Positions 18,183 through 27,701 are shown, counted from the stretch's first letter. The stretch: 64,000 bases of DNA from Winogradskyella eximia (GCF_003386165.1 NZ_QRDV01000010.1:1-64000); one strand, 5' to 3'. Notes: generated from the letters alone by a model not told the origin. A program made the numbers and translations.

Positions 18183-18219
18183 GTTTTAAAATTTTAAAAA
18201 GGAATAACAATGTTTAAAA

Positions 18220-19125
18220 TTAATACAAAATATAACCAACTCCTAAAAGGAGTGCAAACAGAAAAGTTGAAAGTGCTAAAACCTTTAACTGATTATCAAA
18301 ATCATTAGGTTCTACAGCTGCTTTTATCTTTTTAACATGAATTATTAAAGATATAAAAGCAATGATATACATAAAATTGTATGGCTCTACATAATATAAT
18401 ATTGAGAATATTACAGTAATTATCATCGCAATAATGATAAGAGCGAAATGATATTTTTTAGCACGTACTAAGCCTAATTTAACTGCTAATGTTATTTTCC
18501 CGGCATTAGTATCGGATTGGATATCTCGCATATTGTTTAAATTTAAAACACCTACACTAAGAAGACCTAATGCTATTGCCGGAAGAATAATGACATGATC
18601 TAAAGTATGCATGTAAAGAAAGTAACTTCCCATAGTACTAACTAATCCAAAAAATATAAAAACAAATAAATCACCTAATGCACGATAACCATAAGGCGAA
18701 TCTCCCATGGTATAATTTAAAGCCGCAAATATTGAAAAACCTCCAAGCACTATAAAAAGCAATATGTATAAAAAATTACCTGTTCCAAAAGCTGTCCATA
18801 ATAACGCCAATGTAAAAGCAATAATAATTAGCACATTAAGCTTTATGGCTTCATACATTTCTTCTGGTGTAATCTCACCACTTTGTATTGCTCGCTGAGG
18901 ACCAACACGCTCTTCATTGTCTGTTCCCTTTACTCCATCACCATAATCATTGGCTAAATTAGATAATACTTGTAGGCTAATTGTGGTTAATATAGCCAAT
19001 ACTAAAACCCACAAATTAAAATGACCATTGTAATAAGCAAAACAACTTCCTAGAATTATTCCGGATACAGAAAGTGGTAATGTTCTTAAGCGCATGGCAG
19101 AAAGCCACGGTTTAATTTTCTTCAT
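18220..19125 (-). CDS. menA: 1,4-Dihydroxy-2-naphthoate polyprenyltransferase
   Basis: 301 residues, UbiA-family integral membrane enzyme with about eight or nine helices. It attaches the isoprenoid chain to DHNA to form demethylmenaquinone. The first aspartate-rich motif is NLANDYGDGVKGTDNEERVG, and the second is LNNMRDIQSDTNAGK. Both are complete. The gene is 67 bases downstream of the menB stop region on the same strand, consistent with one men operon. Confidence 0.93.
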   Translation of the reverse strand: MKKIKPWLSAMRLRTLPLSVSGIILGSCFAYYNGHFNLWVLVLAILTTISLQVLSNLANDYGDGVKGTDNEERVGPQRAIQSGEITPEEMYEAIKLNVLIIIAFTLALLWTAFGTGNFLYILLFIVLGGFSIFAALNYTMGDSPYGYRALGDLFVFIFFGLVSTMGSYFLYMHTLDHVIILPAIALGLLSVGVLNLNNMRDIQSDTNAGKITLAVKLGLVRAKKYHFALIIIAMIITVIFSILYYVEPYNFMYIIAFISLIIHVKKIKAAVEPNDFDNQLKVLALSTFLFALLLGVGYILY

Positions 19126-19192
19126 TTAAACTTAATTAAAGTACTATTTGATGCTTTTTCTATTTGCTAAAAAAATATGAAAGAGTTTTAGA

Positions 19193-20038
19193 TTATGGAA
19201 TCCATTTTTTAGGAAAATTAGGCTTTCTTTTTTCTAAAAAGGCATCTCGTCCCTCTTTGGCTTCATCAGTCATATAAGCCAATCGTGTGGCTTCACCTGC
19301 AAATACCTGCTGACCCACCATACCATCATCTGTAAGATTCATAGCAAACTTCAACATTTTAATAGATGTTGGTGATTTTGCTAATATTTCTTGAGCCCAT
19401 TCATAAGCTGTAGATTCTAATTCTTCATGAGGTATAACAGCATTTACCATTCCCATGTCAAAAGCTTCTTGAGCAGAGTAATTTCTTCCTAAGAAAAATA
19501 TTTCTCTTGCTTTTTTCTGACCCACCATTTTAGCTAAATAGGCAGAACCATAACCGCCATCAAAACTGGTAACATCTGCATCCGTTTGTTTAAAAATTGC
19601 ATGCTCTTTACTCGCTAAAGTTAAATCACAAACCACGTGTAAACTATGTCCTCCACCAACAGCCCAACCTGGTACAACTGCAATAACCGCTTTTGGCATA
19701 AAACGAATAAGACGTTGAACTTCTAAAATATTTAAACGATGGTAACCATCTTCACCTACATAACCTTGGTGGCCTCTTGCTTTTTGGTCTCCACCAGAAC
19801 AAAAACTCCAAATTCCATCTTTAGTAGAAGGCCCTTCTGCACTTAAAAGCACAACTCCAATATTTACATCTTCGCCTGCATCGTAAAATGCATCGTATAA
19901 TTCTGATGTTGTTTTTGGTCTAAATGCATTTCTTATATCTGGTCTATTAAATGCTATCCTAGCGACACCATTAGACTTCATATAAGTGATGTCTTCATAG
20001 GTTTTGGCTGTTATCCATTTTGGTTCGTTCATTCTCAT
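19193..20038 (-). CDS. menB: 1,4-Dihydroxy-2-naphthoyl-CoA synthase
   Basis: About 279-281 residues, crotonase fold. It cyclises o-succinylbenzoyl-CoA. Visible are RIAFNRPDIRNAFRPKT, the oxyanion-hole/active loop FCSGGDQKARG, and WAVGGGHSLHVVCDLTLA, ending KRKPNFPKKWIP as usual for MenB. The frame extends to a TTG at 20053, but ATGs at 20038 and 20032 fit the family better (MNEPKWITAKTYEDITY), and the TAnnTTTG element at 20051-20058 overlaps the TTG, which argues against that start. It is the first gene of the leftward men cluster. Confidence 0.92.
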   Translation of the reverse strand: MRMNEPKWITAKTYEDITYMKSNGVARIAFNRPDIRNAFRPKTTSELYDAFYDAGEDVNIGVVLLSAEGPSTKDGIWSFCSGGDQKARGHQGYVGEDGYHRLNILEVQRLIRFMPKAVIAVVPGWAVGGGHSLHVVCDLTLASKEHAIFKQTDADVTSFDGGYGSAYLAKMVGQKKAREIFFLGRNYSAQEAFDMGMVNAVIPHEELESTAYEWAQEILAKSPTSIKMLKFAMNLTDDGMVGQQVFAGEATRLAYMTDEAKEGRDAFLEKRKPNFPKKWIP

Positions 20039-20050
20039 AAATTTAGCTAA

Positions 20051-20058
20051 CAAAAATA
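20051..20058 (-). promoter_or_regulatory. TAnnTTTG (-7) element upstream of menB
   Basis: On the minus strand TATTTTTG lies 12 bases before the ATG at 20038. No matching -33 TTG was found at the usual distance, so support is moderate to weak. It would drive the men cluster. Confidence 0.35.
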
Positions 20059-20223
20059 CAGATTTTTAAATTACTTTTTAGAAATAAAACATCTAAACAT
20101 TAACTCTAAAACGTATAACTATCTCATTATCATTTTCATGTGACTAACCCAAAAATAATGTGTCTAATAATAGGTCTACTTGTTTTAAGACCAATAATTT
20201 AGTGAATTTAAATCTTATTAGAA

Positions 20224-20652
20224 ATGAGTATTATTAATACAGACTTATCAACTCAAATTATCAAACAGACAAAATCTGAAGTTGGTACAGTACACTACTT
20301 TAACCATCTCGCTGTAATAGAGTTTAATGAAGGTACACATATTGATTTTACAGCTGTTAGAAAAACGCTTAACGATTTACTAGACTATTTTGGAAAGACT
20401 AAACCATTTGGCTTAATAGCAAACAGAATTAATTCTTATTCTATCTCATTATTAGACCTAAAAGATGCGAGACAAGCCTTACCTAATTTAGCGGCTTATG
20501 GCATAGTGAGTTATACAAATGCTACAAGAATGAATGCCGAAATTGAAAGTAGTTTTTGCGAATGGAATGACATCTGTTTTAACAACTTACATCAAAGCAT
20601 TAATTCTATCTACGAAAAAGTAATTAACCAGTCTAAAAGAACTTTAAACTAA
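20224..20652 (+). CDS. Conserved cytoplasmic protein of unknown function (STAS/SpoIIAA-like?)
   Basis: 142 residues without signal peptide or membrane segment. The alternating pattern VGTVHYFNHLAVIEFNEGTH, then a helix and KPFGLIANRINSYSISLLDL, recalls the small alpha/beta proteins of the SpoIIAA/STAS-like type found in Bacteroidota, but I cannot assign a function. It is divergent from menB and its last 9 bases overlap the end of the convergent CvfB-like gene. It has no evident partner genes. Confidence 0.7.
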   Translation: MSIINTDLSTQIIKQTKSEVGTVHYFNHLAVIEFNEGTHIDFTAVRKTLNDLLDYFGKTKPFGLIANRINSYSISLLDLKDARQALPNLAAYGIVSYTNATRMNAEIESSFCEWNDICFNNLHQSINSIYEKVINQSKRTLN

Positions 20653-21474
20653 CCTAATTCCATCTGATTCAATAGTAATCTGACGTTCTTTATATAACGT
20701 GCCAATTGCTTTTTTAAAGCTTTTTTTACTCATTTGAAGATGTTTTTTTATGTCTTCTGGGCTAGATTTATCATGAAGCGGTAAAAAACCTCCATTATCT
20801 TGAAGTTCAAATAAAATATGCTCAGCGTTAGGTTCTATATTTCTATAACCTATTTGATTTAAAGAAATATCTAATTTATTATCTGGTCGTACTTTTTTAA
20901 TAATACCTTTTAATCGATCGCCTACACTAATATCTTTATAAATATCATCGTTAAAGACCAAACCAAGATGCATTTTATTGACAATAACATTCATTCCTAA
21001 TTCTGATGGATGCGAAACAATTAAATCTACTTCATCAAATTGAGCAACGGTTAATTCTTTATTATCTAAAAAATGATTGGTTTTACTTGATGCTACTAAA
21101 CGTTCAGTTTCATCATCTAAATAACAATGTACTAAATACCAACCACCAGCTTTCATTTTAAAAGCTTGTTCTCTAAAAGGACAAAACAATTCCTTTACTA
21201 AACCCCAATCTAAAAATGCACCATATTCAGTAACTTGGTTACAACGCAATAAAGCAAAATCTCCTTTAATAATATAAGGATGATCTGTAGTTGCTACAGG
21301 TCTTTCTTCATTGTCTAAATAAACAAACACTTCAATCTTATCTCCTATCTCAAAAACCTTAGGCACATAACGATTTGGTAAAAGAACTTCACCTTCATTA
21401 CCATCACCTAAAAACAATCCTGGTTCTGTATCTCTTAAAATTTCTAAAGTATTGTATTCGCCTAAGTTTATCAT
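20644..21474 (-). CDS. CvfB-like S1 RNA-binding protein
   Basis: 276 residues. There are two or three S1-type OB domains in the first 200 residues (for example FALLRCNQVTEYGAFLDWG and VNKMHLGLVFNDDIYKDISV) and a C-terminal winged helix (SPEDIKKHLQMSKKSFKKAI). This matches CvfB/YitL, an RNA-binding regulator. Such genes are sometimes misannotated as GntR regulators because of the winged helix. A TAnnTTTG element lies only four bases before the ATG. The stop overlaps the convergent gene by 9 bases. Confidence 0.88.
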   Translation of the reverse strand: MINLGEYNTLEILRDTEPGLFLGDGNEGEVLLPNRYVPKVFEIGDKIEVFVYLDNEERPVATTDHPYIIKGDFALLRCNQVTEYGAFLDWGLVKELFCPFREQAFKMKAGGWYLVHCYLDDETERLVASSKTNHFLDNKELTVAQFDEVDLIVSHPSELGMNVIVNKMHLGLVFNDDIYKDISVGDRLKGIIKKVRPDNKLDISLNQIGYRNIEPNAEHILFELQDNGGFLPLHDKSSPEDIKKHLQMSKKSFKKAIGTLYKERQITIESDGIRLV

Positions 21475-21478
21475 GCGA

Positions 21479-21486
21479 CAAAGATA
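21479..21486 (-). promoter_or_regulatory. TAnnTTTG (-7) element four bases before the CvfB-like start
   Basis: On the minus strand TATCTTTG is followed by four bases and the ATG at 21474. The -33 region has no clear TTG. If used, transcription would start at or next to the start codon. Confidence 0.4.
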
Positions 21487-21687
21487 TTAATATTTTTTAT
21501 TACTTACTTAACTTAATTGGTCATCTGTACATTAAAAAATGTCTCTTAAATAACCATTAATAAATACCATTTTTCAATTAAACTTACAAGCCATAAGAAG
21601 TACAAAATTCAGTCAATATATTCTATTCGTATTATATTTACTACATTAGCTTATAATCATTAAAGACTCACTTTTTTTCTTACAACC

Positions 21688-22209
21688 ATGAAAAAACTCA
21701 TATTTATATTATTCATCTCATTAGTCGTATTTCCATCTTGCAAGGAAAATGCAAAAAAGAATGACGAAGTTATTACAACTTACTATTTAATTAGACATGC
21801 AGAAAAAGACCGTTCTGATGCTTCTAATAAAAACCCAGAGTTAACAGAACAAGGTTTAAAACGTGCCGAAAACTGGGCCAAACATTTTGAAGAGGTGCAA
21901 TTTGATGCTATTTATTCTACGGATTACAATAGAACAAAACAAACAGCAATGCCAACAGCAAAGGCAAATAATCTTGAACTCCAATATTATAATCCTTTTA
22001 AAATAAAAATTGAAAAATTTATTGAGACAACAAAAGGAGAAACTGTACTCGTAGTAGGTCACAGCAATACAACTCCACAATTTGTAAATAAAATATTGGA
22101 AGAGTCAAAATATGAAGACATTGCAGATGATAACAATGCTAATTTATATAAAGTGACATTATCTAAAAATGGTAAGACTTCAGAATTATCAAAGGTTGAT
22201 ATCAACTAA
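21688..22209 (+). CDS. SixA-like histidine phosphatase, lipoprotein
   Basis: 173 residues. The N-terminus KKLIFILFISLVVFPSC ends in a lipobox-like PSC. The body is a histidine (phosphoglycerate-mutase-like) phosphatase: YYLIRHAEKDRSD holds the RHx catalytic motif, YSTDYNRTKQTAMP the second arginine, and VLVVGHSNTTPQF the second catalytic His. It is short, like SixA. Being exported, it probably acts on small phosphate esters in the periplasm. Its last 21 bases overlap the convergent DUF6503-like gene. Confidence 0.87.
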   Translation: MKKLIFILFISLVVFPSCKENAKKNDEVITTYYLIRHAEKDRSDASNKNPELTEQGLKRAENWAKHFEEVQFDAIYSTDYNRTKQTAMPTAKANNLELQYYNPFKIKIEKFIETTKGETVLVVGHSNTTPQFVNKILEESKYEDIADDNNANLYKVTLSKNGKTSELSKVDIN

Positions 22210-22980
22210 TTTAACTTCTACATTCTCCAGTTCTATTTTAGATAAAAGTTTAAGTTGATTATCTTCAAAAGCTTTTCCAAGATTTTCAAGTGCAATAGAT
22301 GTGTCTTCAGACTTATAATTATTGTAATCTACAAAACGTAAACTATTAATGTAGCGTTCATTATAGGCTTCTCTAAATCGCATTCCTACTCCATCAATTT
22401 CATTATAGGAATACGCCAAATAATCAACCTTAAATGTTTTTATATCAATCCAATAGATGAAAATATCTTCAAAATCTTCGCCTCCGCCTACAGCATCAAA
22501 TGTTACTTTTATTTTATAGTAGTCTTTATCTTTAATCTTTTCGTTTTCTAAAAGTGTTTTGTGCACAGCATCGTCATTTAAACCATAAGGTAAAACTGAA
22601 AAATAATGTACTGAATTTACTGAAGCTTCGTATTTCTTTGCAATTGAATCTTCAAGTTTTACAAAAGTTTTATTGTTATATCGCTCAAAACCAACATTGC
22701 TTAACATATCAAAAATAGAATCGTTACCATCTACATTCAACCTCACTAACAGAAACTCATTGTATTTACGTAATGCTTGGTAATATGTATCCCTAAATTC
22801 GAACTTAAGACTAGATCTTTTAAAATTTTCACCACCAGAAACTTCAATTGATTTATTAATAATATCAGTAGCCGTTAGTGATTTTTCTATCGTTGAAACA
22901 TCATTCTTTATCTCATTTGACTTTTCGTTTTTACAACTAAAAACTAATATAAGAGCTAAGAAAAGGACATAATTCTTCAT
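22189..22980 (-). CDS. DUF6503-like lipoprotein
   Basis: About 263 residues. The N-terminus KNYVLFLALILVFSC is a lipoprotein signal. The body begins with TATDIINKSIEVSGGENFKR and includes FDAVGGGEDFEDIFIYWIDI, which I associate with the DUF6503 family of exported Bacteroidota proteins (LolA-like fold suspected). No catalytic site is visible. An ATG three codons upstream at 22989 is an alternative start. The 3' end overlaps the SixA-like gene, sharing a 12-base palindrome. Confidence 0.75.
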   Translation of the reverse strand: MKNYVLFLALILVFSCKNEKSNEIKNDVSTIEKSLTATDIINKSIEVSGGENFKRSSLKFEFRDTYYQALRKYNEFLLVRLNVDGNDSIFDMLSNVGFERYNNKTFVKLEDSIAKKYEASVNSVHYFSVLPYGLNDDAVHKTLLENEKIKDKDYYKIKVTFDAVGGGEDFEDIFIYWIDIKTFKVDYLAYSYNEIDGVGMRFREAYNERYINSLRFVDYNNYKSEDTSIALENLGKAFEDNQLKLLSKIELENVEVKLVDINL

Positions 22981-23139
22981 AATAAACATCTATTTATTTT
23001 GTAAAGTCGCAAAACTAAACTTAAGATTACAGAAAGGTCTTAAATTGGTCTTAAAGTACTTTTTCTTAATACAACTTTACCTTTTGTATTTGCTTCTAAA
23101 AAATATCCTGATTACAAAAAAACTTCAATCTTACTTTCA

Positions 23140-23147
23140 TATCTTTG
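23140..23147 (+). promoter_or_regulatory. TAnnTTTG (-7) element just upstream of smpB
   Basis: TATCTTTG ends six bases before the ATG at 23154. A -33 TTG is not evident. The position again implies a transcript with almost no leader and argues against the TTG at 23145, which lies inside the element. Confidence 0.42.
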
Positions 23148-23153
23148 CCAACC

Positions 23154-23612
23154 ATGCAAAAAACGGTAAACATATTAAATAAGAAGGCAAAATTTCAGTA
23201 CGAGATATTAGATAAATATACGGCTGGAATTGTACTTACCGGAACTGAGATTAAATCTATCAGAACTGGCAAGGCTTCTATTGCCGAAAGTTTCTGTGAA
23301 TTTAATGATAGAGACGAACTCTTTGTCATTAATATGACGGTTGAAGAATATGCATATGGCAATTATAACAACCACAGACCAAAAGCAGAACGCAAACTAC
23401 TTCTCAACAAAAAAGAGCTTAAAAAGTTAAAAAAGGAAATGGATGTAAAAGGTATTGCTATCATTCCTTTACGCCTGTATACCAACGAAAAAGGTCTTGC
23501 TAAATTAGTTATTGCTATCGGAAAAGGTAAAAAACTCTACGACAAACGCGAAACGATTAAAGATCGTGATAATAAACGTAATTTAGATAGAATTAAGAAA
23601 GATTTCCGATAG
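23154..23612 (+). CDS. smpB: SsrA-binding protein (trans-translation)
   Basis: 152 residues. SmpB binds tmRNA and brings it to stalled ribosomes. The N-terminal VNILNKKAKFQYEILDKYTAGIVLTGTEIKSIR is characteristic, with the C-terminal basic tail KKLYDKRETIKDRDNKR. I start it at the ATG at 23154 (MQKTVNIL); a TTG at 23145 would add three residues but sits in the predicted promoter. tmRNA itself is not in this window. The SH3 gene follows after 12 bases. Confidence 0.95.
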   Translation: MQKTVNILNKKAKFQYEILDKYTAGIVLTGTEIKSIRTGKASIAESFCEFNDRDELFVINMTVEEYAYGNYNNHRPKAERKLLLNKKELKKLKKEMDVKGIAIIPLRLYTNEKGLAKLVIAIGKGKKLYDKRETIKDRDNKRNLDRIKKDFR

Positions 23613-23624
23613 TACTTATTAGAA

Positions 23625-24461
23625 ATGAACAAGTTTATAATTTTATTTGTTTTAGCATTAAACTGCAGCTTCGCTCAAGACAGCAACCATTTAGAAATTA
23701 ATCAAGAGTTTAAAATAAACCAAATTGTATATTTATTTGGAGATAATGTAAAATTAAGAAACTCACCTTCTATTGATTCTGAAGTAGTTAAATTATTGAC
23801 CATTGGCGAACCTCTAAAAATTATAGAAAAGAGTTCTGAAACTTTTATGTATAACGGCATAAACTCGCCATGGTATAAAGTAGAACACAACAACCAACAA
23901 GGTTATGTTGTAGGTGGATTAATTTCAATAGTAGAAAAGAAAGATGATAATGTTAGATTTCTATTTGCTACAGAAATGGTTGATGAGAAATTGTACATTA
24001 TTACAAGAGCCCTTTTAAATCCTAACACCGAATATGTTGAAAACAAATCAGAATTTCTTGGAAGCAACTACGGTTTTACTATAAATTTTTATAATAATCG
24101 AGGCGTCAAAAGCATTGATAATATTCTATTTATTAATTACCTCCCAGAATCTTGTGGAGCAAATTCTGGCGGATACTACCTCTTTTTAGACAATGACAAC
24201 CTATATAAAGCCATTGATGTTCTTTCTAGTGCTGATATTGGTTTTTGGGAATCAGAGAACTTAATCTTCCCAGATGATCCTAATGGTGAAGAAGGCAAAA
24301 TAATTTATTTTCAAGAACATGGACAATATTCAGAAATGGATAATCCTGAAAATGGACATACTTGGGAAAAGTCGAGCATAACTAAAGTGAATTTAAAATG
24401 GGTTAACCATAAGCTTCAACCCAACCCAAAAACCATTATCGAAAATATCAATAAAGAATAG
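23625..24461 (+). CDS. Exported bacterial SH3-domain protein
   Basis: 278 residues. The signal peptide NKFIILFVLALNCSFAQ is followed by a bacterial SH3 domain (about residues 30-100: VKLRNSPSIDSEVVKLLTIG ... GYVVGGLISIVE), a fold that often binds cell-wall peptides. The C-terminal 170 residues carry no domain I recognise, but are rich in beta-type sequence with NSGGYYLFLDNDNLYKAIDV. It is 12 bases after smpB, so they may share a transcript; a functional tie is unlikely. Confidence 0.78.
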   Translation: MNKFIILFVLALNCSFAQDSNHLEINQEFKINQIVYLFGDNVKLRNSPSIDSEVVKLLTIGEPLKIIEKSSETFMYNGINSPWYKVEHNNQQGYVVGGLISIVEKKDDNVRFLFATEMVDEKLYIITRALLNPNTEYVENKSEFLGSNYGFTINFYNNRGVKSIDNILFINYLPESCGANSGGYYLFLDNDNLYKAIDVLSSADIGFWESENLIFPDDPNGEEGKIIYFQEHGQYSEMDNPENGHTWEKSSITKVNLKWVNHKLQPNPKTIIENINKE

Positions 24462-24704
24462 TTTTTAACTACGCTTTAATACTACAGAATATCGGTTTTT
24501 TGTGATTTTATTTAACTAAAAATCATAATTTTAAGATTCCTATAACTTCTACCATTCTATTTTTAGTCTAAGTTTGGTGCAACCATTTGCAATTAATTTG
24601 CGTCTATTATAAATAAGTAACACAAGATTTTTTCAACTTTAGGCACAAAATTTGTGAACAGAAGTAAAATTCTAATCAAACTTTATTTTCATCAATCAAT
24701 CTCT

Positions 24705-27173
24705 ATGACTAAAAAACTACTCAGTGTTTTTCTAATTGCTATAAGTACATTAGTGTCCGCACAAATCACCGGAAATATTACAGACAGTAATAACGAACCA
24801 CTTCCATTTGTAAATATCTTAATTGAGAATACTTATAAAGGCACAACAAGCAATGATGATGGTTATTATGAACTTAACATCTCAACACCAAAAACCTATA
24901 CTATTGTCTACAGTTATTTAGGCTATAAAACGGTAAAGAGGAATATAACTATAGATAAATTCCCTTATCAATTAGATGTTACTTTAGCTGAAGAATCTGT
25001 TTCCCTTAATGAAGTTGTTATAGATTCTGAAATCGATCCTGCAATAGCTATAATGCGCCAAGCCATTGCACAACGAAAAGCCAATCTCGAAAAAATAAAT
25101 TCTTATAAGGCCGATTTCTATTCTAGAGGCTTAATTAAAATTAAGGATGCTCCCGAAAAATTATTAGGTCAAGAAGTTGGCGATTTAGGAGGTGCTTTAG
25201 ATTCTACTAGAAGTGGCATTATCTATTTATCAGAAACCATTTCTAAAATCCAGTTTTTATCTCCAGATAAGCTAAAAGAGAAAATTACAGCTTCAAAAGT
25301 AAGTGGTAACGACAATGGTTTTAGCTTTAATGCAGCACAAGATGTTGATTTTAATTTCTATAATAATACTATAGAATTTGGTAACGAAATTATTACTCCA
25401 ATAGCAAACAACGCTTTTGGGTATTACCGTTTCAAGCTCGATGGTGTGTTTTACGATGATAGAGGAAACCTAATCAATAAAATTAAAGTGACACCAAAGC
25501 GTAAAAACGATCCTGTATTTTCTGGATATATTTATATTGTAGAAGACCAATGGGATATTTATGCTTTAGAACTAGATATTACAGGAACTCAAGCACGAAT
25601 TCCCATCGTAGATATCATCTCATTACAACAAAACTTTTCATATTCTGAAACTAATGACATTTGGGCTAAAATCTCTCAAAGTATGGATTTTAGATTTGGA
25701 ATGTTTGGCATTAAAGGTGATGGACGATATACTGCCGTTTATAGTAATTACGAATTTAATACAGGCCTCACTAGAAAAGATTTTAGTAGAGAAATTGTAG
25801 CTTTTGAAAAAGAAGCCAACAAAAAAGATTCCATTTTCTGGCAAACCATTAGACCTGTGCCATTGACTTTAGAAGAGCGTACCGATTATATAAAAAAGGA
25901 TAGTCTTCAAACACTGCGAGAATCTAAACCTTATTTAGATTCTTTAGATCGCGCTAACAATAAATTCAAATTAGGAAATCTACTAGGTTACACCTATCAA
26001 AATTCACATAAGGATTATCGCTTAGGATTTGATATTCCTTTAATAGGTGGTGTTCAATTTAACACGGTTCAAGGATATGCTGCAAATGCTAATGTGTTTT
26101 ATGTTAAAAATTATGATGATTATAAACGTTTTTTTAGAGCTAGTAGTAATATTCAATATGGTTTTTCGGATGAACGTTTACGTGCTACAGGTTCGCTTTC
26201 TTATAAATTTAACAGCATAAATAATGCCTATTTAAGTTTAACCGGTGGAGTTTCTACAGAACAGTTTAACTCCTCTAAACCTATTTCTCCATTAATAAAT
26301 TCAGTAAGCACTTTGTTTTTTGAAGATAATTACATGAAATTATACGATAGAAGTTTTGTTGCCCTTAATTATTCCGAAGAACTATTTAATGGTATTAGTC
26401 TGTTCGCTGGTCTAAGTTATGAAAGACGCAAGGCGCTCTTCAACACAACGGATCAAACCTTTAGAAATGAAGAAAATGATGTTTATACCAGTAATAATCC
26501 TCTAGACGAAACTGCTTTTGGCGTTGCTCCTTTTAAAACACATAATATTATTAAAGGAAGCGTTACGGCACGTATAAATTTTGGTCAAGAATACCTAAGT
26601 TATCCTGATGCTAAATACAATGTAAGTAGCGACGATTACCCAACACTGTATTTGGGTTACGAAAAAGGTTTTGGTGCCACAGATAGCAATTATAATTTTG
26701 ATCAAATAAAAGCGAGAATACAGCAAGCCTTTAATATAAAAGACAAAGGCAAGTTTATGTACAACCTAAAAGCTGGGAAATTTTTTAATGCAGATGATAT
26801 TGCTTTTATGGATTACCAACATTTTAATGGAAACCAAACACATGTTAGCACAGAGGGTAATTATACTAATGTATTTAATAATTTAGATTATTACTCCGCA
26901 AGTACAAATGATGCTTATTTTGAAGGACATGTAGAACATGATTTTAACGGCTTTTTACTCGGAAAAGTGCCACTACTTAATAAATTGAATTTTAATTTAG
27001 TAGTTGGTGCGCACTTGTTAGCAACACCAGATTCTAAGCCTTATCAAGAATATTCCGTAGGACTTGATAATATTGGTTGGGGAAAATGGAGATTACTAAG
27101 AATAGATTATTTACGCTCTTACCAAAGCGGATTTCAAAGTGATGCCATTGTATTTGGTTTAAAATTCTTTTAA
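24705..27173 (+). CDS. DUF5686 outer-membrane protein with carboxypeptidase-regulatory domain
   Basis: About 822 residues. A signal peptide (TKKLLSVFLIAISTLVSAQ) is followed by a carboxypeptidase-regulatory-like domain (about 20-105; GNITDSNNEPLPFVNILIEN), a DUF5686 region, and a C-terminal part with aromatic-rich alternating strands ending in FGLKFF, typical of an outer-membrane beta barrel. It lacks a TonB plug. A frame start at 24654 would add 17 residues before the signal sequence, so the ATG at 24705 is chosen. The family is widespread in Bacteroidota; the substrate is unknown. Confidence 0.85.
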   Translation: MTKKLLSVFLIAISTLVSAQITGNITDSNNEPLPFVNILIENTYKGTTSNDDGYYELNISTPKTYTIVYSYLGYKTVKRNITIDKFPYQLDVTLAEESVSLNEVVIDSEIDPAIAIMRQAIAQRKANLEKINSYKADFYSRGLIKIKDAPEKLLGQEVGDLGGALDSTRSGIIYLSETISKIQFLSPDKLKEKITASKVSGNDNGFSFNAAQDVDFNFYNNTIEFGNEIITPIANNAFGYYRFKLDGVFYDDRGNLINKIKVTPKRKNDPVFSGYIYIVEDQWDIYALELDITGTQARIPIVDIISLQQNFSYSETNDIWAKISQSMDFRFGMFGIKGDGRYTAVYSNYEFNTGLTRKDFSREIVAFEKEANKKDSIFWQTIRPVPLTLEERTDYIKKDSLQTLRESKPYLDSLDRANNKFKLGNLLGYTYQNSHKDYRLGFDIPLIGGVQFNTVQGYAANANVFYVKNYDDYKRFFRASSNIQYGFSDERLRATGSLSYKFNSINNAYLSLTGGVSTEQFNSSKPISPLINSVSTLFFEDNYMKLYDRSFVALNYSEELFNGISLFAGLSYERRKALFNTTDQTFRNEENDVYTSNNPLDETAFGVAPFKTHNIIKGSVTARINFGQEYLSYPDAKYNVSSDDYPTLYLGYEKGFGATDSNYNFDQIKARIQQAFNIKDKGKFMYNLKAGKFFNADDIAFMDYQHFNGNQTHVSTEGNYTNVFNNLDYYSASTNDAYFEGHVEHDFNGFLLGKVPLLNKLNFNLVVGAHLLATPDSKPYQEYSVGLDNIGWGKWRLLRIDYLRSYQSGFQSDAIVFGLKFF

Positions 27174-27182
27174 CTTTATAGA

Positions 27183-27701
27183 ATGAAAAAAATCACATAC
27201 ATATTATTATTGTTTTCAATAGCTGTAATTGCTCAAGAAAAAAAAGACTATAGCAAAAATGTTACAACATTAGACAGTACTATAGCTACTTTATATTCGG
27301 TGATTTCTGGAGATAAAGGTGAGGCACGTAATTGGGAGTTGTTTAAACACCTTTTTAAAAAAGAGGCCAAACTTATTGCTACAGGAAAAAACAAAAAAGG
27401 AGAAAGTGTTTTGCGCTACATGTCACCAGATGATTATATTAAATCCTCCGGAAAATGGCTGGTAGATAATGGTTTTCATGAAGTAGAAATAAAACGAGAA
27501 ACACAAACTTTTGGAAACATAGCTCACGTTTTTAGTACCTATGAAGCATTTAAGAGTAAAGACGAAGAACAACCTTTTATGCGTGGCATAAACAGTATTC
27601 AATTATTCAATGATGGAAAACGCTGGTGGATTGTTAACATTTATTGGATGCAAGAATCTCAAGAAAATCCGATTCCTGAAATGTATTTGCCTTCAAACTA
27701 A
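27183..27701 (+). CDS. Exported NTF2/SnoaL-like protein
   Basis: 172 residues. A signal peptide (KKITYILLLFSIAVIAQ) precedes a single compact domain: a first helix TTLDSTIATLYSVISGDKGE, then ELFKHLFKKEAKLI, and C-terminal strands GNIAHVFSTYEAF and SIQLFNDGKRWWIVNIYW. This resembles the DUF4440/SnoaL-like (NTF2) fold. No catalytic residues can be assigned. It is 9 bases after the DUF5686 gene and likely co-transcribed. Confidence 0.75.
   Translation: MKKITYILLLFSIAVIAQEKKDYSKNVTTLDSTIATLYSVISGDKGEARNWELFKHLFKKEAKLIATGKNKKGESVLRYMSPDDYIKSSGKWLVDNGFHEVEIKRETQTFGNIAHVFSTYEAFKSKDEEQPFMRGINSIQLFNDGKRWWIVNIYWMQESQENPIPEMYLPSN

Noticed and set aside
20644..21474. GntR-family transcriptional regulator
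   Set aside because: The winged helix is C-terminal to S1/OB domains, as in CvfB; no GntR effector domain.
23100..23160. tmRNA gene near smpB
   Set aside because: No tRNA-Ala-like acceptor sequence or tag reading frame is visible around smpB.
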